DNA of 64,000 bases from Pseudooceanicola nitratireducens (GTDB lineage Bacteria > Pseudomonadota > Alphaproteobacteria > Rhodobacterales > Rhodobacteraceae), in NCBI RefSeq assembly GCF_900109195.1, contig NZ_FNZG01000002.1:442191-506190 (forward strand), written 5' to 3'. The notes under the pieces are model-generated. The model did no database searches. It had not been told where the DNA came from and saw only the letters and a program-made list of their open reading frames with translations. Both the position numbers and the translations under genes were made by a program. Each line of letters opens with the position of its first letter. Positions within the stretch are counted from its first letter, which is position 1. Of this stretch, positions 9,171 to 16,883 are shown piece by piece.

Positions 9171-9935
9171 ATGACCGACCTGCTCGATCTCAAGGGCAAG
9201 GTCGTTCTCATCACCGGGTCATCGCGCGGCATTGGTCGCGCGATGGCGGAAATGTTCGCAGAGGCGGGCGCGCGCGTCGTCGTCTCCTCGCGCAAACGCG
9301 AGGCCTGCGAACCGGTGGCCGAGGCGATCCGCGCCAAGGGCGGGGAGGCGCTGGTCGTCCCCTGTCACATCGGCAATGCCGATGACCTGCAAAACCTTGT
9401 CGACACCACGATCCGCGAATGGGGCCGCATCGACGTGCTGGTGCCCAATGCCGCGATCAACCCCGTCTACGGTCCGATGCAGGACCTTGATGACGCGGTC
9501 TTCGACAAGATGCTGGTGACCAACGTCCGCACCATCAACACCATGTGCAAGATGGTGCTGCCCGGCATGGCCGAAAACGGCGGCGGCTCGGTCGTCATCA
9601 TTTCTTCCGTGGCGGCGATCAAGGGCTCCGTGACGCTTGGTGCCTATGGGGTGACCAAGGCGGCGGATGCCGCCATAGCCCGGGCGCTTGCGCTGGAATG
9701 GGGCCCGAAGAACATCCGCGTCAACGCCATCGGGCCGGGGCTGATCAAGACCGACTTCGCCCGCGCCCTCTGGGAAGACCCCGAGAGGATCGAGAAGATC
9801 AACTCGGCCAACCCGCTGCGCCGCATGGGCACGGTTGAGGAAATCGCCGGCACCGCGCTCTGGCTGGCCTCGCCCATGTCGGGCTACGTCAACGGCCAGC
9901 TGATCATCGCGGACGGTGGCCAGTCGCTCGCCTGA
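9171..9935 (+). CDS. SDR family oxidoreductase
   Basis: A short-chain dehydrogenase of 254 residues, second gene of the acyl-CoA dehydrogenase operon (4-base spacing). The glycine motif TGSSRGIG is near residue 16; the VVSSRK that follows, with Ser-Arg-Lys, indicates NADPH preference. The catalytic Ser is in IISSVAA and YGVTK provides Tyr and Lys. The usual NNAG is PNAA here (VLVPNAAINP), an uncommon variant. The C-terminus ADGGQSLA is typical. It may act as a 3-hydroxyacyl-CoA dehydrogenase or 3-oxoacyl reductase next to the acyl-CoA dehydrogenase; substrate unknown. Confidence 0.9.
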   Translation: MTDLLDLKGKVVLITGSSRGIGRAMAEMFAEAGARVVVSSRKREACEPVAEAIRAKGGEALVVPCHIGNADDLQNLVDTTIREWGRIDVLVPNAAINPVYGPMQDLDDAVFDKMLVTNVRTINTMCKMVLPGMAENGGGSVVIISSVAAIKGSVTLGAYGVTKAADAAIARALALEWGPKNIRVNAIGPGLIKTDFARALWEDPERIEKINSANPLRRMGTVEEIAGTALWLASPMSGYVNGQLIIADGGQSLA

Positions 9936-9936
9936 T

Positions 9937-10023
9937 CCTCTTTGGTTTTTGAAAATATCCTTGGGGGGCAGCCGGGCCTGCCCCGCAGGGCCGGCGCAGG
10001 GGGGCAAACAGCCCCCCTTTTTT
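9937..10023 (+). repeat. Dispersed intergenic repeat, copy 1 (TTTGGTTTTTGAAAATATCC family)
   Basis: Immediately after the SDR stop, CTCTTTGGTTTTTGAAAA is followed by ATATCC and a G-rich run, then GC-rich inverted repeats. The same order (CTCTT, GAAAATATCC, GGGGG, GGGGGC/GCCCCC hairpin) recurs at 30635-30709 and, inverted, at 56421-56490. All three copies lie just downstream of a stop codon. Confidence 0.7.
9999..10023 (+). terminator. Rho-independent terminator after the acyl-CoA dehydrogenase-SDR operon
   Basis: A perfect stem GGGGGGC / GCCCCCC with loop AAACA (9999-10017) is followed directly by six T. It sits at the end of dispersed repeat copy 1 and before fbp, and ends the catabolic cluster. 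Confidence 0.9.
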
Positions 10024-10129
10024 CCACCTATCCCGCCCTACGCTCCGGCGGGATGCCGCAGCTGCGGAATCCGGTTTTGCCGGGGGGCGGAATGGGGCAT
10101 AACCGGGCCGACCACAGCCGGAGTCTGCC

Positions 10130-11071
10130 ATGACCACCATTGATCCCGCCCGTATTCCCGAAAACCTGCGCCCCGTGATCGAGGCGATGTGCGCCACCGG
10201 GGCCCAGCTGTCGCGGGTGATCGCGCGCGGCCCGCTGGCAGGCAAGCTTGGGGCCGGGGTCGGGGAAAACAGCGACGGCGACCAGCAGAAGGCGCTCGAC
10301 GTGATGGCGGACGAGATGTTCGAGGCTGCGCTGCGCGGCACCGGCGTCAAATACTACGCCTCCGAAGAACAGGAAGACGTGCTGACCCTGGACGAAGGCG
10401 GCACCTTCGCCCTGGCGACCGATCCGCTGGACGGGTCGTCGAACATCGACGTGAACGTCACCATCGGCACGATCTTCTCGATCTTTCCCGTGGCCGACAG
10501 CGCGACGGCCAGCTTCCTGCGCCCCGCCCGCGATCAGATCTGCGCCGGTTACATCGCCTACGGCCCCCAGACCCTGCTGGCCGTGACCTTCGGCGCGGGC
10601 ACCGTGCTTTTTGTGCTCGACCCCGAAACCGGGCGGTTTGAACTGGCGGAAGAAAAGATGGACCTGCCCGTCGCGGCCAAGGAATTCTCGATCAACGCCT
10701 CCAACCGCCGCCACTGGGGTCAGGCGGTCCTGGCCTATGTCGAGGAAAACGAACGCGGCAAGGACGGCCCCAAGGGCAAGGACATGAACTTCCGCTGGGT
10801 CGGGTCGCTGGTGGCGGAAACGCACCGGATCCTGACGCGCGGCGGCACCTTCCTCTATCCGTCTGACAGCCGGAAGGGCTATGAAAACGGACGGCTGCGC
10901 ATGGTCTACGAAGTGGCTCCCATGGCCTATCTCGTGGAACAGGCGGGCGGCAAGGCGACCGACGGGGTCACGCCGATCATGGATCTCACTGCGGAACAGC
11001 TGCACGAACGCCGGCCCTTCGTCTTCGGTTCGGCGGAAGAGGTCGACCGCATCACCGCGCTGCACTGTTAA
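10130..11071 (+). CDS. fbp: Fructose-1,6-bisphosphatase, class I
   Basis: Hydrolyses fructose-1,6-bisphosphate to fructose-6-phosphate for gluconeogenesis or sugar-phosphate regeneration. It has 313 residues, a little short for the family. The metal-binding DPLDGSSNID lies near residue 98, with an upstream acidic cluster SEEQEDV. The substrate-binding region contains GSLVAETHRIL and KGYENGRLRMVYEVAPMAYL, followed by EQAGGKATDG, all diagnostic of class I. Start ATG at 10130 with GGAG about 9 bases upstream. The next gene is rpe, 92 bases downstream, a pairing that recalls cbb operons, but no RuBisCO, phosphoribulokinase or cbbR is nearby, so a general carbon-metabolism role is more likely. Confidence 0.95.
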   Translation: MTTIDPARIPENLRPVIEAMCATGAQLSRVIARGPLAGKLGAGVGENSDGDQQKALDVMADEMFEAALRGTGVKYYASEEQEDVLTLDEGGTFALATDPLDGSSNIDVNVTIGTIFSIFPVADSATASFLRPARDQICAGYIAYGPQTLLAVTFGAGTVLFVLDPETGRFELAEEKMDLPVAAKEFSINASNRRHWGQAVLAYVEENERGKDGPKGKDMNFRWVGSLVAETHRILTRGGTFLYPSDSRKGYENGRLRMVYEVAPMAYLVEQAGGKATDGVTPIMDLTAEQLHERRPFVFGSAEEVDRITALHC

Positions 11072-11163
11072 GACGCGCGCCGCGCACGTCAGGGCGCGGC
11101 AAGCAGGCCGGACACATAGGTCAGAACGCGGGGGCACGGCCCCTGCCCAGATAGGGGGCCGAC

Positions 11164-11850
11164 ATGGCTTTTGACAGAAACCTCAAGATTGCACCCTCGA
11201 TCCTCGCCGCCGATTTCGCGAATTTCGGTGCCGAGATCGAGGCGGTCGAGGCGCAGGGCGCCGACTGGATCCACGTTGACGTGATGGACGGGCATTTCGT
11301 GCCGAACCTCACCTTCGGCCCGCCGCTGGTCAAGGCGATCCGCAAGCACATCACGACCGTCATGGACGTGCATCTGATGATCGCGCCGGTCGATCCCTAT
11401 ATCGATGCCTTCGCCGATGCCGGGGCCGACATCCTGACCGCCCATGTCGAGGCCGGGCCGCATATCCACCGCACGCTTCAGGCGATCCGCGGCGCGGGCA
11501 TGAAGGCCGGCGTGGCGCTGAACCCGGGCACCCCGGCCAGCGCCGTGGAAGAGATCCTGGATCTGGTCGATCTGGTCTGCGTGATGACCGTGAACCCCGG
11601 CTTCGGCGGGCAGAAGTACATCGACATGACCGGCAAGGTGCGCAAACTGCGCAGCATGATCGGCGACCGCCCCGTGCATATCGAGATCGACGGCGGCATG
11701 GACCCCAAGACCGCGCCCGAGATGTGGGCCGCCGGTGCGGATGTGCTGGTTGCCGGATCCGCCGTGTTCCGGGGCGGCTCGGTCAGCGATCCCGCGCCCT
11801 ATGGCGACAATATCCGCGCGATCCGCACCGCCTGCGATACACTGGTCTGA
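11164..11850 (+). CDS. rpe: Ribulose-phosphate 3-epimerase
   Basis: Interconverts ribulose-5-phosphate and xylulose-5-phosphate in the pentose phosphate pathway. It has 228 residues with a complete TIM-barrel motif set: IAPSILAADF at the N-terminus, HVDVMDGHFVPNLTFGP with the metal ligands His and Asp, DVHLMI, MTVNPGFGGQ, and the catalytic Asp region EIDGGM, ending with the phosphate-binding AGSAVF. A GGGGG run precedes the start. It lies downstream of fbp and probably shares its transcript; a strong terminator follows at 11899. Confidence 0.96.
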   Translation: MAFDRNLKIAPSILAADFANFGAEIEAVEAQGADWIHVDVMDGHFVPNLTFGPPLVKAIRKHITTVMDVHLMIAPVDPYIDAFADAGADILTAHVEAGPHIHRTLQAIRGAGMKAGVALNPGTPASAVEEILDLVDLVCVMTVNPGFGGQKYIDMTGKVRKLRSMIGDRPVHIEIDGGMDPKTAPEMWAAGADVLVAGSAVFRGGSVSDPAPYGDNIRAIRTACDTLV

Positions 11851-11898
11851 CGGGGGCCTCGCAGGTCCACGGGGTCTGATCATGGCATGATCGAACGA

Positions 11899-11934
11899 AA
11901 AAGGCCGGTCCCCGCTAGGGCACCGGCCTTTTGT
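11899..11934. terminator. Bidirectional terminator between rpe and the histidine kinase
   Basis: The stem AAAAGGCCGGT / ACCGGCCTTTT has a 12-base loop. The A-tract on the left and T-tract on the right let it act for rpe on the plus strand and for the kinase gene ending at 11968 on the minus strand. Confidence 0.9.
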
Positions 11935-11967
11935 TTGGGGCCTTTTAACCTGTCTGATCGCGCGGGA

Positions 11968-13074
11968 TCAGTCGCCCTCGTCCAGCTTGATCTCGACCGG
12001 CATCTCGATCGTGATCGAAGTGCCCCCAGGCCCGCCCGTCATCTCGGCGTGGCCGCCAAGCTGCTGGGCCGAGGCCTCGATGATCCGCAGACCCAGACCC
12101 GAGGCCGCCGGCGCCTTGTCGGGCATGCCCACGCCATCGTCCTTGCAGATCAGCTGCACGCGGTCCTCGCCCAATGCGGTCAGCGCAAGGGTGACGCGCC
12201 CCTGCCGTCCGTCGGGATAGGCGTGTTTGGCCACATTGGCGGCAAATTCGTTGATGATCACCCCGACCGCCGCCGCGCGCGTGGCCGACAGCCACAGGTC
12301 GTCGACCTGTGTTTCGATCCGGATGTGATCGGGCATCGAGCCCTGCAGCAGCTGCGCGACCCGCGGCAGGAAGGCACGCATGTCGACACGTCCGGCGTTG
12401 TGCGCGGCATAAAGTTGCTGGTGCAGAAGGGCGACAGTTTCGATCCGGCGGCGGGTCAGGTCCAGGGCCTCGCGCGCCTCGGGCGAGGTGACGGACCGCG
12501 CCTGCATCCGCGTCAGCGCCGACACCGACTGGAGAGAGTTCTTGACCCGGTGGTCGACCTCCTGGCGCAGCAGCTCGGCCTCTTTCAGGGCGCGGCGCAG
12601 TTCCATCTGGCTCATCACCTGGCGGGCGAGGACGCGCAGGGTTTCCCGTTGCAGGGCGTTCAGCGCATTGGGCTTGTTGTCCAGAACACACAGCGTGCCG
12701 ACCGGATTGCCCCGGCGGCTGCGCAGCACGGCCCCGGCGTAAAAGCGCAGGTTCTCGTCGCCCGTGACCAGGGGGTTGTCGGCGGTGCGCGGGTCGGTGC
12801 GGGTGTCGCGGATTTCCAGGAAGTCGTCTTCCAGGATCGCATGGGCGCAGATCGCCTGTTCGATCGGGGTCTCGGCAGCCTCCATCCCGACCGAGGACTT
12901 GAACCACTGCCGGTCATCGCTGACGAGGGAGATAAGGGAAATCGGCATGCCGCAGATCTTCGATGCCAGGTTGACGACATCGTCGAATTTCTCTTCCGGA
13001 TCGGTGTCCAGAATATTCAGGTCCTGCAGATCCTTCAGCCGATCTTTCTGATCCGAAGGTGTGCGTGCGATCAT
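11968..13074 (-). CDS. GAF-domain sensor histidine kinase, HisKA_2/HWE type
   Basis: A cytoplasmic 368-residue sensor kinase without membrane segments. An N-terminal GAF domain (about 20-165) contains VSDDRQWFKS, TPIEQAICAHAI and GTLCVLD. The phosphoacceptor box EVDHRVKNSLQSVSALTRMQ near residue 180 is of the HisKA_2 type. The ATPase part (about 270-360) has INEFAANVAKHAYPDG (N box), DDGVGMP and GLGLRIIEA. This kinase family often drives general stress or light responses in alphaproteobacteria. The PAS-LuxR gene lies 189 bases upstream on the same strand; no receiver gene is adjacent. Signal and partner unknown. Confidence 0.9.
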   Translation of the reverse strand: MIARTPSDQKDRLKDLQDLNILDTDPEEKFDDVVNLASKICGMPISLISLVSDDRQWFKSSVGMEAAETPIEQAICAHAILEDDFLEIRDTRTDPRTADNPLVTGDENLRFYAGAVLRSRRGNPVGTLCVLDNKPNALNALQRETLRVLARQVMSQMELRRALKEAELLRQEVDHRVKNSLQSVSALTRMQARSVTSPEAREALDLTRRRIETVALLHQQLYAAHNAGRVDMRAFLPRVAQLLQGSMPDHIRIETQVDDLWLSATRAAAVGVIINEFAANVAKHAYPDGRQGRVTLALTALGEDRVQLICKDDGVGMPDKAPAASGLGLRIIEASAQQLGGHAEMTGGPGGTSITIEMPVEIKLDEGD

Positions 13075-13263
13075 CCCCGCCTCCTTTGTCCGAAGAGCGA
13101 GGTATGCACGAATTCACCGTTGAAACAATATCTTCCGTTTACCTTTACGTGCGATCATCCCGGCATCGTGACTATGGGTGAGCCGTGCTTGATCCAGGGC
13201 GGCCCGGGAAGGGCGGCAATTGGCGGATATGCGCCGAAAACGCTTGAAAATTGGGCAGTGGGT

Positions 13264-13857
13264 CTAGAAGGCCGGGCCGGCCAGCCGGGCCAGAAGTTCT
13301 GCCGCATTGCGCACTTTGAACCGTTTCAGCAGCCGTGCCCGCACGTCTTCGACGGTGCGCGGCGACAGGTTCAGATCGCGGGCGATTTCCTTGCTGGTCT
13401 GGCCGCGCGTCAGCCCGGCCACCACCGTACGTTCGCGCGGGGTCAGGATCGGCTTGGGCGCGTCACCGGTCAGGGGATTGGCCAGTGGCGTAAAGCTCAT
13501 CACCAGGTTGGCCAGGGGATCGTCGGGCGTCAGGGTGTGGGCATGGAACCGCACAAGGATCGCGCGCCCGGTGGCGTGGCGCAGAAGCCGTTCGTCGGAA
13601 TAGGTCTGACCGTCCCGCAGCGGTTGCAACCCGATGTCGCGCGTATCCCGGAAGGCCCGGTCGCTGTCATAGAACATCCGGAAACTTTGCCCCTGAAGGG
13701 TGGCGGGCTCGTGGCCGGTCATCTGCGCGAAGCTGTGGTTGGCGGCGCGGATCACCCGGGACGAGGTCAGCACGATCCCGACGGGCGCATGAAGAAAGGC
13801 AAGGGCATCAATGCCTTCGGCGGGTGTCGGCGGGGGTGTCTGATCCGGGGTCTGCAT
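13264..13857 (-). CDS. PAS domain LuxR-family transcriptional regulator
   Basis: A 197-residue regulator. A PAS fold occupies roughly residues 18-125 (APVGIVLTSSRVIRAANHSFAQMTGH). A LuxR/GerE helix-turn-helix occupies about 138-195: LTPRERTVVAGLTRGQTSKE, then IARDLNLSPRTVEDVRARLL. The PAS segment GQSFRMFYD lacks the flavin-binding cysteine motif of LOV domains, so a LOV photoreceptor role is not supported. It lies upstream of, and in the same direction as, the GAF histidine kinase and is divergent from the M20 peptidase. The two could form one signalling unit, which is inference. Confidence 0.85.
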   Translation of the reverse strand: MQTPDQTPPPTPAEGIDALAFLHAPVGIVLTSSRVIRAANHSFAQMTGHEPATLQGQSFRMFYDSDRAFRDTRDIGLQPLRDGQTYSDERLLRHATGRAILVRFHAHTLTPDDPLANLVMSFTPLANPLTGDAPKPILTPRERTVVAGLTRGQTSKEIARDLNLSPRTVEDVRARLLKRFKVRNAAELLARLAGPAF

Positions 13858-13889
13858 GGGGGCCTGCCATTCGGGGATTCCCGTATAAC

Positions 13890-13907
13890 TACGGTATTGA
13901 TACCGTA
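13890..13907. promoter_or_regulatory. Perfect 8+8 inverted repeat upstream of the M20/ABC operon
   Basis: TACGGTAT-TG-ATACCGTA is a perfect palindrome of 8-bp arms with a 2-bp centre, 25 bases before the M20 peptidase start and 33 bases before the divergent PAS-LuxR start. Its shape fits a dimeric repressor of the GntR/FadR or LacI type. No such regulator is encoded next to it, so the binding protein is unknown. Confidence 0.6.
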
Positions 13908-13931
13908 ACCGGCTTTTCGCAAGCTGTCGTC

Positions 13932-15239
13932 ATGGAACTGACACAACCCCTGACCGACATGCAGACACGCCTCGCCGCCGAGATCGACGCGCGCCGTGAT
14001 GACCTGACCCTGCTGACGCAGGAGCTGATCCGCATTCCGACCCTGAACCCGCCCGGAGAGAACTATCGCGATATCTGCGATTTCCTGGACCGGCGGCTGT
14101 CGAAGGTCGGCTTCCAAACCGAACTGGTGCGCGCCCATTGGGCCCCCGGCGACTGCGAAGCCTATCCGCGCTGGAACATCGTCGCCCGCCGCGAAGGCAA
14201 CCGCCCCGGTGAATGCGTGCATTTCAATTCGCATATCGACGTTGTGGACGTGGGCAAGGGCTGGACCACCGATCCCTTCGGAGGAGAGCTGAAGGACGGC
14301 AAGGTCTATGGCCGCGGGGCCTGTGACATGAAAGGCGGGCTTGCCGCGTCGATCGTCGCGGCCGAGGCCTTCCTGGCCGTGGTTCCCGACTGGCAGGGCG
14401 CGATCGAGATCTCGGGCACGGCGGACGAGGAATCCGGCGGCTTCGGCGGCGTCGCCTACCTGGCCGAGAAGGGCTATTTCAAACGGGTCGATCACGTGAT
14501 CATTCCCGAACCGCTGAACGTCGACCGGATCTGCCTGGGCCATCGTGGCGTCTGGTGGGCCGAGATCGAGACCCATGGCGAGATCGCCCATGGCTCCATG
14601 CCGTTCCTCGGCGATTGTGCGGTGCGCCACATGGGTGCGGTCCTGCACGAGATGGAGCAGACGCTGTTCCCCGCGCTGGCCCAGAAACGCACCGACATGC
14701 CGGTGGTGCCCGAGGGGGCGAAGCAATCCACGCTCAACATCAACTCGCTTCACGGCGGCCAGGAAGAGATCCCGCGCGACAGCACCGGGCTGCCCAGCCC
14801 CTGCGTGCCCGACAGCGCCCGCATGGTCATCGATCGCCGCTTCCTGATCGAAGAAAACATCGACGAGGTCCAGGCCGAGATCACCGGCGTTCTGGAGCGC
14901 GTGAAGGCCGGCCGCGAAGGCTTTTCCTATGACATCCGGGAAATGCACCGGGTGCTTCCGACGATGACCGACAAATCCGCACCGGTGGTGACGACCGTCA
15001 GCCAGGCGATTCGCGAAACCCTTGGGAAAGACCCCGATTATGTCGTTTCCCCAGGCACTTACGACCAGAAGCACATCGACCGTATCGGAAAGTTGAAAAA
15101 TTGCGTGGCTTATGGTCCGGGAATTCTGGACCTTGCGCATAAACCGGATGAATATGTCGGCGTGGATGACATGGTGGCCTCGGCCAAGGTCATGGCTTTC
15201 AGCCTGCTGACGTTGCTTGGGCCGCCCCAAACCCCGTGA
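13932..15239 (+). CDS. M20 family metallopeptidase (ArgE/DapE-like deacylase)
   Basis: A zinc hydrolase of 435 residues cleaving an N-acyl amino acid or small peptide. Start at 13932 gives MELTQPLTDMQTRLAAE; the in-frame extension upstream would cross the palindrome at 13890. Zinc ligands are visible in HFNSHIDVVDVG (near 95), YGRGACDMKGGLA (near 127), and the catalytic Glu in DEESGGFGG (near 162). PEPLNVDRICLGHRG and the C-terminal TYDQKHIDR complete the set. It directly precedes a complete peptide-type ABC importer, which suggests that the imported compound is hydrolysed in the cytoplasm. ArgE-like arginine biosynthesis is less likely in this context. Confidence 0.88.
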   Translation: MELTQPLTDMQTRLAAEIDARRDDLTLLTQELIRIPTLNPPGENYRDICDFLDRRLSKVGFQTELVRAHWAPGDCEAYPRWNIVARREGNRPGECVHFNSHIDVVDVGKGWTTDPFGGELKDGKVYGRGACDMKGGLAASIVAAEAFLAVVPDWQGAIEISGTADEESGGFGGVAYLAEKGYFKRVDHVIIPEPLNVDRICLGHRGVWWAEIETHGEIAHGSMPFLGDCAVRHMGAVLHEMEQTLFPALAQKRTDMPVVPEGAKQSTLNINSLHGGQEEIPRDSTGLPSPCVPDSARMVIDRRFLIEENIDEVQAEITGVLERVKAGREGFSYDIREMHRVLPTMTDKSAPVVTTVSQAIRETLGKDPDYVVSPGTYDQKHIDRIGKLKNCVAYGPGILDLAHKPDEYVGVDDMVASAKVMAFSLLTLLGPPQTP

Positions 15240-15262
15240 AAAAGGGGAACAGGGAGATAACG

Positions 15263-16744
15263 ATGACCAACAGATTTACGACAGTCGGCCTGGCCGGGGG
15301 GCTGATCTTCGGCGCCTCCGTCGCCTTCGCCCAGCAGGCTGATATCACCATCGGTCAGCAGCTGGAGCCGCCGCACCTGGATCCGACTTCGGCCGCGGCC
15401 GGGGCGATCGACCAGGTGGTCTATTCGAACATCTTCGAAGGCCTCACCCGCTTTGGTCCCGACGGGTCCGTCGGCCCGGGCCTGGCGCGCAGCTGGGACG
15501 TGTCCGAGGACGGCCTGACCTATACCTTCCACCTGGCCGAAGGCGTTAAGTTCCACGATGGCACCACCATGGATGCCGAGGATGTGGTCTTTTCGCTGAA
15601 CCGCGCCCGGGCTGAAGACAGCGCCAACGCGCAGAAGGCGCTGTTTGCCGGCATCACCGATGTCGTGGCGACCGATGCGGCGACCGTGACCGTGACGCTG
15701 TCGAACCCCGACGGGGCCTTCCCCTTCAAGATGGCCTGGGGCGACGCCGTGATCGTCGCACCGGAAAGCATCGACGGCATCAAGACGACGCCGATCGGCA
15801 CCGGGGCCTTCATGTTCGACAACTGGGTCGAAGGCGACCGGATCGAGCTGAAGAAGAACCCCGAGTACTGGGGGGAGCCGGCGATGCTGGACGCGGTGAC
15901 CTTCAAGTTCATCAGCGATCCGACCGCCGCCTTTGCCTCGATGATGGCCGAGGACGTGGACGTCTTTGCCGCCTTCCCCGCGCCCGAGAACCTGCCGCAG
16001 TTCGACGCCGATCCGCGTTTCAAGGTGCTTGTCGGCTCGACCGAGGGTGAAACGATCCTGGCGATCAACAACAAGCAGGCCCCCTTCGACAACGTGAAGG
16101 TGCGCGAAGCTGTCGCCCATGCGATCAACCGTCAGGAAATCATCGACGGCGCGCAGTTCGGATATGGCACGCCGATCGGCACCCATTTCGCACCGCACAA
16201 CCCCGATTACGTCGATCTGACCGGGCAGTCCGGCTATGACCCGGAAAAGGCCAAGATGCTGCTGGAAGAGGCCGGGGTGACCCTGCCGCTGAAGGTCAAG
16301 ATGACCCTGCCGCCGCCGTCCTACGCCCGTCGTGGCGGGGAAATCATCGCCGCCCAGCTGCGCCAGGTCGGCATCGAGGCCCAGATCGAAAATGTCGAAT
16401 GGGCGCAGTGGCTTGAAGGTACCTTCCGAGGCAAGGACTACGCTCTGACCATCGTCAGCCACACCGAACCGATGGACATCAACATCTACGCCCGGCCGGA
16501 TTACTACTTCCAGTATGACAACGCCGATTTCCAGGCGCTGATTGCCAAGATCGACGTGGAAAGCGATCCCGCAGCACGGTCCGAGATGTTCAAGCAGGCG
16601 CAGCAGGTCATCGCCGATGACTACGTGAACGCCTACCTGTTCCAGCTGCCGCTGATCACCGTCGCCAAGGCGGGTGTCGAGGGCCTGTGGGAAAATGCGC
16701 CGACGCAGGCTGCGGACATGACCGCAGTGCACTGGGCCGAATGA
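15263..16744 (+). CDS. Peptide/opine-type ABC transporter substrate-binding protein
   Basis: A periplasmic SBP_bac_5 protein of 493 residues. The signal peptide MTNRFTTVGLAGGLIFGASV ends with AFA before QQADITIG; no lipobox cysteine. The family hallmarks SNIFEGLTRFGPDG, GLARSWDVSEDGLTYTFHL, GVKFHDGTTMDAEDVVFSLNR and PIGTGAFMFDNWVEGD are present. GGGAGATAACG precedes the start at 15263; an upstream ATG-like start at 15236 overlaps the peptidase stop and lacks support. It delivers its ligand to the permeases at 16884 and 17841. An intercistronic hairpin downstream could raise its level over the membrane components. Confidence 0.93.
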   Translation: MTNRFTTVGLAGGLIFGASVAFAQQADITIGQQLEPPHLDPTSAAAGAIDQVVYSNIFEGLTRFGPDGSVGPGLARSWDVSEDGLTYTFHLAEGVKFHDGTTMDAEDVVFSLNRARAEDSANAQKALFAGITDVVATDAATVTVTLSNPDGAFPFKMAWGDAVIVAPESIDGIKTTPIGTGAFMFDNWVEGDRIELKKNPEYWGEPAMLDAVTFKFISDPTAAFASMMAEDVDVFAAFPAPENLPQFDADPRFKVLVGSTEGETILAINNKQAPFDNVKVREAVAHAINRQEIIDGAQFGYGTPIGTHFAPHNPDYVDLTGQSGYDPEKAKMLLEEAGVTLPLKVKMTLPPPSYARRGGEIIAAQLRQVGIEAQIENVEWAQWLEGTFRGKDYALTIVSHTEPMDINIYARPDYYFQYDNADFQALIAKIDVESDPAARSEMFKQAQQVIADDYVNAYLFQLPLITVAKAGVEGLWENAPTQAADMTAVHWAE

Positions 16745-16749
16745 CCTTC

Positions 16750-16799
16750 GGGGTGCCGGATACCTGTCCGCCGCATGTCGGCCGGACCTTCGGCACCCC
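16750..16799 (+). other. Intercistronic stem-loop between the binding protein and permease genes
   Basis: GGGGTGCCG at 16750-16758 pairs with CGGCACCCC at 16791-16799 across a 32-base loop. There is no T-run, so this looks like an mRNA-stabilising or attenuating hairpin, as is common after ABC binding-protein genes. The whole gap 16745-16883 is 139 bases with no convincing gene. Confidence 0.6.
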
Positions 16800-16883
16800 T
16801 GCCACGCGCCGGGGTGGGATTCCCCATGCCGCGCGCCTCGGGGCCGTCATTTTGGCAGCAACCGTCTGGGGTGATCCCGACTG

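Noticed and set aside
10130-11850. Calvin-cycle (cbb) operon
   Set aside because: fbp and rpe are side by side, but RuBisCO, phosphoribulokinase and a cbbR gene are not present, so I keep the neutral names. The CCGCAGCTGCGG palindrome near 10065 is not a CbbR-type site.
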